A DNA stretch of 7,052 nucleotides from a bacterium (GCA_040757115.1 JBFLYA010000193.1:1-7052); one strand, 5' to 3'; shown: positions 1-6,300, numbered from the stretch's first letter. The notes: generated by a model from the sequence alone, not told the origin. Translations and numbers: made by a program.

Positions 1-134
1 AGAAATTGATTGTGGGAAACAACAAATTTCCATAAATTTCTATTAGTTTCTACTAATTTCAATTTTTTTATAATAATATCTCCCTATCTCCTTAATCTCC
101 ACATCTCCTTTTGTTACACCACCTGAACGCTTAC
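1..134. repeat. Right half of a capped inverted-repeat element, cut by the window start
   Basis: The stretch begins with AGAAATTGATTGTGGG and continues into four decamers ending in TTTC (21-60: AACAAATTTC, CATAAATTTC, TATTAGTTTC, TACTAATTTC). A pyrimidine-rich part with repeated ATCTCC words follows (about 78-110), and the stretch ends with CTGAACGCTTAC at 123-134. That last 12-mer is the reverse complement of the GTAAGCGTTCAG cap seen at 6508. The other end of the window (6929-7052) carries the mirror image in the same order: cap, GGAGATAAG words, GAAAT-type decamers, then AGAAATTGATTGTGG. The two stretches therefore read as right and left halves of one element type. No coding sequence is visible here. 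Confidence 0.7.
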
Positions 135-246
135 CATTTGGGAAACCATCCTCAAAACTTCACTCCCTGAATTTTTCCTAACCCTTACTACAGAAGTATA
201 GGCAGGTCTCTCAAGCCTTCATTCTTCTGCAATTTCTGCCCACTTT

Positions 247-281
247 AGTCTGAGGTCTGATGTCTATAGTCTACTGTCTGA
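247..281. repeat. Degenerate heptamer array (AGTCTGA type)
   Basis: Five consecutive 7-mers can be read: AGTCTGA, GGTCTGA, TGTCTAT, AGTCTAC, TGTCTGA. No matching inverted arm was found next to it, so it may be a single arm or a decayed palindrome. It lies in the gene-free stretch downstream of the kinase fragment. Confidence 0.55.
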
Positions 282-333
282 ATCACAGAGATACATTGCA
301 AATGACGATTTTGGACACTCTTATCCTCTGGAA

Positions 334-378
334 GGCACAGGCTTCCAGCCTGTGTGATACAGGTAAGATGCCTGTGCC
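334..378. repeat. GC-rich palindromic repeat (CACAGGC type)
   Basis: GGCACAGGC at 334-342 is the perfect reverse complement of GCCTGTGCC at 370-378. A second GCCTGTG at 348-354 can pair with the same left arm in an alternative shorter hairpin. CACAGGCTTCCAGCCTGTG-like repeats are common dispersed intergenic repeats in environmental bacterial genomes (general knowledge). It lies 65 bp beyond the kinase stop codon and is not followed by a T-run on the minus strand, so I call it a repeat rather than a terminator. Confidence 0.6.
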
Positions 379-442
379 AGCATAACTCAGGCAATATCAA
401 CAAGTTCGGGAGTATTTTCAGATGAAAGACTTTAAATGATAT

Positions 443-1330
443 TTATTCAGTTTTATCACTATCCTTGTTTAGAATAGATGGTGGTCTGTAGAGATTAAGA
501 AGGGTATTGAGGAAAGAGGTAATCCTCTCAATAGCATCGTCTATCTGATGGATGGTTTCTTGAACCACTTCATTCTCCTTAGGAAAGGTCATCTTGAGGT
601 AGTAAATCCCTGCCTTTACTACAGTCAAGGGGTTTTTTATCTCATGGGCTGATTCAGAGGCAAGATGGGCGGCAAGAGCCATCTTCTCCTTTTCCATAAG
701 CTCTTTCTCTTTCCTCATTATCTCCTTTTCCTGGTCTTTTATTTTATCTATAAAATATCCACTTATTACAGCTATCCCCAAAAAGAAGATACATCTACCA
801 ATTATAATCGAAAGAACATAGCCTCCATCCTTATAGAGAGTAATCCCTATTTTCCCTACCGGGATTGGAGGTAAAATCATAAAGTATTCAAGGGATATCA
901 AAAGTGAGAAAAGAAGGCTGGATAAAGCAGCAATAATGATAGCCCCTCTTTGCGAGAGAAGAAAAGAGGCACCAATGATAACAATAGTGTAATTGAGTGG
1001 GCAAATAGCCGCGGCTAAGCCACCCTGAAGATGCACCGAATAGGTTATTGCCATAAGGTCTGCAGTTAGTGAGGAAAAGGAAAGAAGAAAAAGGCATCTT
1101 TTACTCTCTTTGCAGACTTGCTTGCTTAAAAAGAAAAGAAAGACAAGATTTAGCAATAAGATAATTGTGGTTATATAAAGGATGGGGTAATTTAAGGGGA
1201 TGGTTTGGGTAGATGCCCTTAACAAAGCAAGAGCAAGAGCAAGACTATATAGAATAACCCGGATATAGATTCCATATCTGTTCCAACCAATTAATCTTTC
1301 CCTTTGTATCTCTTCAATATCTATACTCAT
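443..1330 (-). CDS. Membrane sensor histidine kinase fragment: six TM segments plus H-box domain, no ATPase domain
   Basis: The predicted 295-aa protein has about six hydrophobic segments (near residues 21-39, 48-69, 79-97, 104-124, 128-148 and 172-195). A charged, probably coiled linker rich in K and E follows (196-220). Then comes a histidine-kinase dimerisation domain with the H-box SESAHEIKNPL, where His229 is the expected phosphorylation site, and a second helix up to about residue 282. The protein stops at residue 295. The N, G1 and G2 boxes of the HATPase domain, which family members need for autophosphorylation, are missing, and I found no convincing continuation in other frames of the 442 bases beyond. 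I chose the ATG at 1330 because GGGG sits 6 nt upstream. A longer frame to 1417 runs through DNA duplicated in the intergenic region, so it is unlikely to be coding. The fold resembles multi-TM kinases of the PilS kind, but the signal is unknown. It may be a truncated pseudogene or a kinase-dead partner. Confidence 0.75.
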   Translation of the reverse strand: MSIDIEEIQRERLIGWNRYGIYIRVILYSLALALALLRASTQTIPLNYPILYITTIILLLNLVFLFFLSKQVCKESKRCLFLLSFSSLTADLMAITYSVHLQGGLAAAICPLNYTIVIIGASFLLSQRGAIIIAALSSLLFSLLISLEYFMILPPIPVGKIGITLYKDGGYVLSIIIGRCIFFLGIAVISGYFIDKIKDQEKEIMRKEKELMEKEKMALAAHLASESAHEIKNPLTVVKAGIYYLKMTFPKENEVVQETIHQIDDAIERITSFLNTLLNLYRPPSILNKDSDKTE

Positions 1331-1333
1331 ATC

Positions 1334-1340
1334 TTTCCCC
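1334..1340 (-). promoter_or_regulatory. Ribosome binding site of the kinase fragment, supplied by a repeat unit
   Basis: On the minus strand the sequence before ATG reads AGGGGAAAGAT, with GGGG (1340-1337) 6 nt from the start codon. The same AGGGGAAA lies at the edge of the 141-bp duplicated unit and occurs again at 1475-1482, so the repeat provides the RBS. This supports a start at 1330 rather than 1417. Confidence 0.6.
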
Positions 1341-1629
1341 TGAAAATAGGAAGTAGAGAGTAGAAAGTAGAAAGTAAAGAAAACATCACTCCTCACGCCT
1401 ATCTCCTTACCTCCCACCTTCTATCTCCTACCTACTATTTTCATCCTCATTTGTGAACCCACGGTTCATGAGCGTTTCCCCTGAAAATAAGAAAGTAGAA
1501 AGTAGAGAGTAGAAAGTAAAGAAAACATCACTCCTCACGCCTATCTCCTTACCTCCCACCTTCTATCTCCTACCACTATTTTCATCCTCATTTGTGAACC
1601 AAAGGTTCATGAGAGCCTCTCCTGAAAAT
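1334..1629. repeat. 141-bp tandem duplication with a partial third copy
   Basis: TTTCCCCTGAAAATA occurs at 1334-1348 and again at 1475-1489. CCTGAAAAT recurs at 1339, 1480 and 1621, an exact 141-base period. Each full unit holds an AAGTAGA-type heptamer array (1351-1378; 1493-1520), a block shared almost identically (AAAGAAAACATCACTCC onward), a pyrimidine heptamer array (about 1398-1432) and a GAACC-GGTTC hairpin. The order of heptamer variants differs between the units: the GAGTAGA variant is second in the first and third in the second. A one-base insertion early in the second copy is offset by a one-base loss later. No protein-coding signal is seen; this is the 5' region of the kinase fragment. 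Confidence 0.85.
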
Positions 1630-1817
1630 GTTCGTAAGTCATTGATTTGCAAGAATTTATGAATTTTCGACTAAAAACTTTTTTTCACCACGAAGACACG
1701 AAGAATTAAACAACAAATCTTTTAATTTCCTTTAATTCTTTCTTCGTGAACTTCGTGGTCCCTTCGTGCTCTTCGTGGTTTATTTTCATCTCCCTTTGTG
1801 AGCCGCAGGTTCATGAG
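1446..1817 (-). repeat. Three copies of a GAACC-N3-GGTTC hairpin with SD-ATG-like context
   Basis: Copies lie at 1446-1472, 1587-1613 and about 1792-1817. In the first two, outer CTCAT/ATGAG arms also pair, with a 4-base bulge (TTGT on the plus strand). The three-base spacer differs in each copy (CAC, AAA, GCA on the plus strand). On the minus strand each copy begins with GGGG or GGAG, eight bases, then ATGAACC. Each could therefore start a very short frame beginning MN and containing DEN. The third copy is outside the tandem duplication and joins directly onto the CGAAG repeat, so the module is dispersed by itself. Confidence 0.65.
1687..1779. repeat. CGAAG-type palindromic repeat with decamer arm
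   Basis: The left arm has ACCACGAAGACACGAAG then AATTAAA (1687-1710). The right arm has TTTAATTCTT (1731-1740), then four decamers TCTTCGTGAA, CTTCGTGGTC, CCTTCGTGCT, CTTCGTGGTT (1741-1780). The arms are imperfect inverted repeats around a loop of about 20 bases. CCACGAAGNCACGAAG repeats are widespread in environmental bacterial genomes and often give spurious short reading frames; the frames here are of that kind. Confidence 0.75.
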
Positions 1818-1913
1818 CGTTTCTCCTTTCGATATCTGACTTTTAACCATATAGGTCTCAGTGTAAAGTTAGATTTTATAGTAAGTATTAACCAAAAGTT
1901 CACATTAGTATTG

Positions 1914-1971
1914 TTGATAGTTGATGGTTGATAGTCTATGAAACTATTAACTATAAACTATCAACCATCAA
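1914..1971. repeat. Heptamer palindrome (TTGATGG type), 16-bp perfect stem
   Basis: The left arm is three heptamers, TTGATAG, TTGATGG, TTGATAG (1914-1934). The right arm is four, CTATTAA, CTATAAA, CTATCAA, CCATCAA (1944-1971). Bases 1920-1935 pair perfectly with 1957-1972 around a 21-base loop. The stem is AT-rich and lacks a following T-run, so it is better read as a repeat than as a terminator, although it lies in the gap downstream of the larA-like gene. The stretch around it (1818-2117) holds no gene that I can support. Confidence 0.75.
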
Positions 1972-2061
1972 CCCTGTTGCTATATCTGTTCTATGAGGAA
2001 TTTTCGTTAATAACTATTATATACCCATAATTTCAAGCGTGACAAAGCACTGGTCTACTTC

Positions 2062-2089
2062 CTCGCTTTCTCACCTGCTCACTTTCTCA
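2062..2089. repeat. Pyrimidine-rich heptamer array (TCTCACT-like)
   Basis: Four 7-mers can be read: CTCGCTT, TCTCACC, TGCTCAC, TTTCTCA. No inverted partner was found in the window. It lies 29 bases beyond the stop codon of the larA-like gene. Confidence 0.4.
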
Positions 2090-2117
2090 TTTGCATAATC
2101 TCCTACACACTAAAAAG

Positions 2118-3398
2118 TTACTTACCTTTATTACACAGACCCACAGCCAATTTGTTTGCATTGTTTATAACCAGGATTTTAGCCGCTGGGTCTTTTTCTA
2201 ACCAGTTGTCTATAATTCTCTGTGGGTCATCAATGGGGAGTGTCCCAATTTCTTGCAGGTCTTGATGGTTATACTCAGAATAAACAAAGACTTTACTCAC
2301 CCTTTGAAGGTAGTTCTTGAATCTAAATGCCTTGTAAAGACCAAAGTCGGCATCTTTTTCTTTAATCTTACTGGCAATGTTCTCATAGTTTTGTTTTAAA
2401 ATAGGTAAAAGTTTTGGGTCATCATGTATTCCACCTTGAATGTTTGCGAGCCAGAGAACCTCTGTTTCCCTGTTCACAACCTGTTTGGTCAACTCTAATG
2501 ACCTTTGAGCAACATAAAATGTTTTATCTTCATCCTTGCCCGGACTTACGATAAGATATTTGGTTGGATTTGTTGTAAAACTCATAGATTTATCAATAAT
2601 TTTAATTCCTTCACAAGTAACTTCCTTTACTTCTCCTGCCTTTGCCCAGATTATCTCTTCATTTCCGACAAAGGCTAAGGCAAATACATATCTGTTCTTG
2701 ATGATTAATTCCATTCCTTCTAACATATCTTCGGCGATAGGATTTTGTCTTTTTTGAGGCAATGGGTGCCAGGGATGTCTTCCATAGATAGAATCCTCTT
2801 CGACAATCAAGGCACAATGATTTTGACGGATAGTTTCAAAAGAGCAGATACCGGGTAAAAAGTTTTTAACTGGATTGCTATATCCTCCAAAATAATGGGG
2901 TTTCATACCAGAGACGACAATAAACATATCGCAGGACATCGCTTTTTTATTTACAAATACCTCTGTTTTTCGCCAGGTAGTGCCAATATATTCAAATTCA
3001 TCATTATTTGTGGATTCATTTATGGCTATATCGAAATTTAAGGAATATGAATTAACGATACCTCTAATAAATTCACAAAGTTCAAGGTTATGTAAAGGTT
3101 TATGGGTGCCAGTGGCAATGAGAACCTGAATAAAATGGGCTTTTTTTAATCTTTCACATAAAGGTTTGAGAATCTGTTCTCTGGGTTGTTTTCGGGTGCT
3201 ATCGTCCAGGATGATACAAACTCTTTTCTCAGATACAATATCTTCCAATTTTGGTGTTGCGGCTTTTAATGCCCGTTCAAAAGTTTCAAAAGAGGCTTTT
3301 TCGCCGCTTATTTTCAGGCTAAAAAAATTAGCTAAATTTGTATCCGAAATAAATAATCCCATTTCTTTTTCGCCATAATCTAAATTAACTTTCATCAT
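2118..3398 (-). CDS. LarA-family (DUF2088) nickel-pincer racemase/epimerase-like protein
   Basis: At 426 aa the length matches LarA, the lactate racemase that carries a nickel-pincer nucleotide on an active-site lysine. Visible family motifs are DDSTR (Asp66, Arg69), ATGTH (His99), PHYFGGYSNPVKNFLPG (His168, Lys178) and RQNH (His194). The spacings 168-178-194 equal those of the Lactobacillus plantarum residues His174, Lys184 and His200, so Lys178 is the likely cofactor lysine. A C-terminal motif usually read as YQxxK appears here as YVAQR (295-299), so the Gln and Lys positions look changed to Val and Arg. Substrate is unknown: the superfamily includes racemases or epimerases for 2-hydroxyacids other than lactate. 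The cofactor makers LarB, LarC and LarE are not in the window. The start is one of two adjacent ATG codons (3398 or 3395) right behind a -10 box. It diverges from dxr. Confidence 0.85.
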   Translation of the reverse strand: MMKVNLDYGEKEMGLFISDTNLANFFSLKISGEKASFETFERALKAATPKLEDIVSEKRVCIILDDSTRKQPREQILKPLCERLKKAHFIQVLIATGTHKPLHNLELCEFIRGIVNSYSLNFDIAINESTNNDEFEYIGTTWRKTEVFVNKKAMSCDMFIVVSGMKPHYFGGYSNPVKNFLPGICSFETIRQNHCALIVEEDSIYGRHPWHPLPQKRQNPIAEDMLEGMELIIKNRYVFALAFVGNEEIIWAKAGEVKEVTCEGIKIIDKSMSFTTNPTKYLIVSPGKDEDKTFYVAQRSLELTKQVVNRETEVLWLANIQGGIHDDPKLLPILKQNYENIASKIKEKDADFGLYKAFRFKNYLQRVSKVFVYSEYNHQDLQEIGTLPIDDPQRIIDNWLEKDPAAKILVINNANKLAVGLCNKGK

Positions 3399-3403
3399 TA
3401 AAA

Positions 3404-3433
3404 ATTATAGCATATAAAATGGATATTTAGCAA
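3404..3433 (-). promoter_or_regulatory. Putative sigma70 promoter of the larA-like gene, leaderless
   Basis: On the minus strand TATAAT lies at 3409-3404 and TTGCTA at 3433-3428, with 18 bases between. The -10 box ends 5 bases before the first ATG (3398) and 8 before the second (3395). A start site 6-8 bases beyond the -10 box would fall on or beside the start codon, with no room for a Shine-Dalgarno. The -35 box matches consensus at 4 of 6 positions. Confidence 0.55.
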
Positions 3434-3471
3434 GAATTTTTTGACCCATTACACCCGTGGACTTTTTCCAC

Positions 3472-3499
3472 TTGACAAATTCTAATTTTTTGATATAAT
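3472..3499 (+). promoter_or_regulatory. Consensus sigma70 promoter of dxr, apparently leaderless
   Basis: TTGACA (3472-3477) and TATAAT (3494-3499) both match the consensus exactly, with a 16-base spacer. The GTG start codon of dxr begins only 10 bases after the -10 box, so the predicted start site (about 3505-3508) leaves 0 to 4 untranslated bases. GGTGGT touches the start codon and is too close to act as a normal ribosome binding site. Confidence 0.75.
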
Positions 3500-3508
3500 A
3501 GTGGTGGT

Positions 3509-4645
3509 GTGAAAAAAATTGCTATTTTAGGTTCGACGGGTTCTATTGGGATAAGTGCTTTATGGGTAATAGATAAATTCAAGCAATATTTTGAAGTCGT
3601 GGGGTTAGCCGCTAATAAAAATGTTGATTTATTAGAAAAGGAAGTCCGAGAATTTAATCCTAAAATAGTATGCCTATCAGATGAAGATGGGGCAAATAAG
3701 TTAGTTCAAAGATTAAAAAACCATCCCTGTAAAATAGTTAGTGGACAAATGGGATTGATTGAAATTGCTTGTCTAAAAGAGGCAGATTTGGTCATCTGTG
3801 CGATTGTAGGTTCAGCAGGTTTAATCCCTTTAATAGAGGCCATTAAAGCCAAAAAGCAAATTTGCCTGGCAAACAAAGAAAGCCTGGTTATGGCGGGTAA
3901 GATAGTAATGGAGATTGCTCATAAAAATGGAGTTAAAATCTTACCAGTGGATAGTGAACATAACGCTATATTTCAATGTTTAGAGGGGAAACTGACTAAT
4001 ACGATTAAAAGACTAATTTTGACAGGTTCTGGTGGTCCTTTTAGAGAAAGAGCGCATCTGGAAAATATTACTCCAGAGGAAACTCTTAAACATCCTACCT
4101 GGCAAATGGGGAAAAAAATCACTGTAGATTCGGCTACCCTGATGAATAAGGGACTTGAAGTTATAGAGGCACATTACTTATTTGGTGTTCCTATGTTGAA
4201 TATCAAGGTAGTTATTCATCCGCAATCTATAATTCATTCTCTGGTAGAGTTTGTAGATGGTTCGATTTTAGGGCAAATGTCAATTACAGATATGAAAATT
4301 CCAATTGCTTATGCCCTTTCATATCCAGAAAGACTAAAAGAGGTATTACCTTCTTTAAATTTAACTCAAATTAAATCACTTACTTTTGAAGAGCCTGATT
4401 TTGATAGATTCCCTTGTTTATCTTATGGCTATGAGGCTGGGGAAAGAGGTGGAACTCTACCTGCAGTGCTTAATGGGGCAAATGAGGTTGCGGTCCATAG
4501 ATTTTTAAATAAAGAAATAATGTTTATGGACATTCCTGATATTATCAAAAAGGTGATGACTAAACATCAAGTTATTGAGAATCCCACCATAGATGAAATT
4601 TTATCCGCAGATGCGTGGGCAAGAAAAGAAGCAAGTAGCGTGTAA
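3509..4645 (+). CDS. dxr: 1-deoxy-D-xylulose 5-phosphate reductoisomerase
   Basis: DXR (IspC) converts 1-deoxy-D-xylulose 5-phosphate to 2-C-methyl-D-erythritol 4-phosphate using NADPH and a divalent metal, the committed step of the MEP isoprenoid pathway, in the cytosol. The N-terminus has the nucleotide-binding GSTGSIG (8-14). LANKESLVMAG (120-130) and the metal site VDSEHNAIFQ (Asp148, Glu150) follow, then the HPTWQMG loop (His195, Trp198) and VDSATLMNKGLE (Ser208, Asn213, Lys214, Glu217). These are offset by 14 from E. coli His209, Trp212, Ser222, Asn227, Lys228 and Glu231, so the active site is complete. LNGANEVAV marks the C-terminal domain. At 378 aa it is slightly shorter than the E. 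coli protein. The GTG start is fixed by the KKIAILGSTGSIG terminus. It is probably cotranscribed with rseP 108 bases downstream. The frequent upstream partners uppS and cdsA are absent; the neighbour is the divergent larA-like gene. Confidence 0.97.
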   Translation: MKKIAILGSTGSIGISALWVIDKFKQYFEVVGLAANKNVDLLEKEVREFNPKIVCLSDEDGANKLVQRLKNHPCKIVSGQMGLIEIACLKEADLVICAIVGSAGLIPLIEAIKAKKQICLANKESLVMAGKIVMEIAHKNGVKILPVDSEHNAIFQCLEGKLTNTIKRLILTGSGGPFRERAHLENITPEETLKHPTWQMGKKITVDSATLMNKGLEVIEAHYLFGVPMLNIKVVIHPQSIIHSLVEFVDGSILGQMSITDMKIPIAYALSYPERLKEVLPSLNLTQIKSLTFEEPDFDRFPCLSYGYEAGERGGTLPAVLNGANEVAVHRFLNKEIMFMDIPDIIKKVMTKHQVIENPTIDEILSADAWARKEASSV

Positions 4646-4687
4646 AAAGAGAAGAGTTACAAATCACCAATGGAATTAAAAGCAAGT

Positions 4688-4735
4688 AATTGGTCAGTGG
4701 TAACGAATTACCATTCACCAGTTACCATTTACCAA
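4688..4735. repeat. Heptamer hairpin between dxr and rseP
   Basis: AATTGGTCAGTGGTAA (4688-4703) pairs with TTACCATTCACCAGTT (4708-4723) around a CGAA loop: a 16-bp stem with two G-T wobbles and one C-C mismatch. The right side continues as four heptamers, TTACCAT, TCACCAG, TTACCAT, TTACCAA (4708-4735). No T-run follows, so this is not a clear intrinsic terminator. It could still affect readthrough or mRNA stability between the two genes (inference). Confidence 0.7.
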
Positions 4736-4737
4736 CG

Positions 4738-4746
4738 AAAGGAGAG
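4738..4746 (+). promoter_or_regulatory. Ribosome binding site of rseP
   Basis: AAAGGAGAG lies 7 bases before the ATG at 4754. This is a normal Shine-Dalgarno, unlike the leaderless start of dxr just upstream, and shows that the organism also uses SD-led initiation. Confidence 0.8.
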
Positions 4747-4753
4747 ATAAATA

Positions 4754-6055
4754 ATGAGTATAATAATTATTACAGCAGTTGCCGCTCTATTCGTATTCGG
4801 GATGGCAATTTTCTTTCATGAATTAGGTCATTTTCTAGCCGCAAAAAGAGAAGGAATAAAAGTAGAACGTTTCTCTATTGGATTTCCACCAAAATTATTT
4901 GCATTTAAACGAGGAGAGACAGAATATCGTATCGGAGCTATTCCTGGAGGGGGGTATATTAAGATGGCGGGTGAAAATCCTGAAGAGGAATTAAAAGGCG
5001 AACCCTGGGAATTTCGCTCAGCGTCAATTAAAACACGAATGAAGATTGTCCTTGCCGGTCCTTTATTGAATTTTGTGCTCGGATTCGTGCTCTTTTCCCT
5101 CATTGCCATACTGGGCATCCCAACCTATTCAAATATTGTCGGTAAAGTAGTAAAGGACTCACCAGCACAGAAAGCCGGAATATTAGAAGGAGATAAAATC
5201 ATCAAAGTAAATAATACTTTAACTAATAACTGGCATGAACTATCAAAAGTCATCCTTGAGTCGTCAGGTATGATAGAATTAACTATCTCCCGAAATGACA
5301 AAATAATAAAGGAAAAGGTAAAAATAACTAAAGATATAGAGCTGGGTATTTCTCCTTATGTTTCAACTCAAATCAAAAATGTGATTATAGGGTCGCCGGC
5401 ATATAAATCTGGATTAAAGGAAGGGGATATCATTACATCTATTAATAACCAAAAGGTTTCACAATGGGAGGAAATGACACAGATTATTCGGAAAAGTCCT
5501 GGTAAAAAGTTAGCACTTAGTGTTCAGAGAGGGGAAAAACAAATGGAGATTAAAATAATCCCAGCCGCTAAACCAGATTATGACCCGGAGAAGAAAAAGG
5601 AAATAAAAGTTGGTTCAATTGGTATCACCTCCTGCCACCAGCAATATCGGGTTAATCCTTTAGTCGCTTTATGGCAAGGATTACTTCAAACATTAGCGAC
5701 TATCCAGCTTATTTTTGTTATCATGGGGCAACTCATAATCGGTGGTCTTTCTCCTAAATTACTTGCTGGACCTATCGGTATTGTTCAAATGAGTGGTGAA
5801 CAGGCACAATTAGGATTTACTGCCTTATTGAGTTTCCTTGGAATGTTAAGTGTTAATCTGGGTGTAATTAACCTTCTGCCTTTGCCAGTCTTAGACGGGG
5901 GGCATGTCATATTTTTAACCATAGAAAAGATACGCGGGAAAGCAATGTCAACTAAAACCCAGGAAGTGATTCAAACGATTGGGATTACGATTATTATCGC
6001 TTTAATAATATTTGTCAGTCAAAATGATATCAGAAGATGGATAGGATTACAATGA
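4754..6055 (+). CDS. rseP: RIP metalloprotease RseP (site-2 protease, M50 family)
   Basis: This is an intramembrane zinc protease that cuts single-pass membrane proteins; in E. coli it cleaves the anti-sigma factor RseA and remnant signal peptides. The first TM segment (about 2-22) runs into the zinc motif HELGH (22-26, catalytic Glu23). GAIPGGGYIKMAG (61-73) and a second TM (about 96-121) follow. Two PDZ domains come next, with cores near 126-190 (VVKDSPAQKAGILEGD) and 197-270 (IIGSPAYKSGLKEGD). A third TM (about 312-331), AGPIGI (338-343), NLLPLPVLDGG (373-383, third zinc ligand Asp381) and a last TM (about 405-421) complete it. At 433 aa with two PDZ domains it resembles the E. coli form rather than the shorter one-PDZ form. 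It follows dxr, a common order. No sigma factor or anti-sigma gene is in the window, so its substrate is unknown. All catalytic residues are present. Confidence 0.96.
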   Translation: MSIIIITAVAALFVFGMAIFFHELGHFLAAKREGIKVERFSIGFPPKLFAFKRGETEYRIGAIPGGGYIKMAGENPEEELKGEPWEFRSASIKTRMKIVLAGPLLNFVLGFVLFSLIAILGIPTYSNIVGKVVKDSPAQKAGILEGDKIIKVNNTLTNNWHELSKVILESSGMIELTISRNDKIIKEKVKITKDIELGISPYVSTQIKNVIIGSPAYKSGLKEGDIITSINNQKVSQWEEMTQIIRKSPGKKLALSVQRGEKQMEIKIIPAAKPDYDPEKKKEIKVGSIGITSCHQQYRVNPLVALWQGLLQTLATIQLIFVIMGQLIIGGLSPKLLAGPIGIVQMSGEQAQLGFTALLSFLGMLSVNLGVINLLPLPVLDGGHVIFLTIEKIRGKAMSTKTQEVIQTIGITIIIALIIFVSQNDIRRWIGLQ

Positions 6056-6084
6056 GACCAATAAAATCAGCACTAAAATTTATC

Positions 6085-6276
6085 TAACCGTTCACCGCAG
6101 AGACGCAGAGAAAAAATTAAAATCTATTGGTAACTATTCAGCCACAGATGGACACAGATAAAACACTGATTTTATTTTTTTATCCGTGTTAATCAGTGGC
6201 TGAATAGTTACTTTATTTCTATGTCTTCTCTGCGAACTCTTGCGTCTCTGCGGTAAAGGACTACCTGAACGGTTAC
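6085..6276. repeat. Capped inverted-repeat element with nested palindromes (MITE-like)
   Basis: TAACCGTTCA (6085-6094) and TGAACGGTTA (6266-6275) are perfect inverted ends. Directly inside, CCGCAGAGACGCA (6095-6107) pairs perfectly with TGCGTCTCTGCGG (6241-6253). A second palindrome sits at the centre (6130-6211). The element is about 190 bp, codes for nothing and fills the gap between rseP and the small basic gene, where ispG or proS might be expected. The size and inverted ends fit a non-autonomous mobile or REP-like element, but no transposase gene is present and no target-site duplication is obvious. Confidence 0.75.
6130..6211. repeat. Inner palindrome with a variant cap (ACAGATGGACACAGAT type)
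   Basis: GTAACTATTCAGCCAC (6130-6145) and GTGGCTGAATAGTTAC (6196-6211) are perfect 16-bp inverted repeats. Their outer 12 bases, GTAACTATTCAG, differ from the outer element's cap family GTAACCGTTCAG at two central positions. The core holds ACAGATGGACACAGATAAA and a partly complementary TATCCGTG/AATCAGTG side. It therefore looks like one member of the family sitting inside another. Confidence 0.7.
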
Positions 6277-6284
6277 GGGCAATA

Positions 6285-6293
6285 AAGGAGGGG
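6285..6293 (+). promoter_or_regulatory. Strong ribosome binding site of the small basic gene
   Basis: AAGGAGGGG at 6285-6293 lies 7 bases before GTG at 6301. It begins 8 bases after the cap of the upstream repeat element. The strength and spacing are the main reasons to believe that the small frame is translated. Confidence 0.7.
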
Positions 6294-6300
6294 CGAGATT

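Noticed and set aside
1331-1417. N-terminal extension of the kinase fragment to an ATG at 1417
   Set aside because: The extra 29 codons lie in the 141-bp tandem duplication, which is also present where no gene exists, and the ATG at 1330 has its own RBS.
1746-1931. Plus-strand reading frame of 61 codons
   Set aside because: It is built from the CGAAG repeat and the heptamer palindrome, with no RBS and no recognisable protein features.
4828-5118. Minus-strand reading frame of 96 codons inside rseP
   Set aside because: It is the shadow of the conserved HELGH-containing N-terminal part of rseP and has no independent support. The same applies to smaller frames opposite the larA-like and kinase genes.
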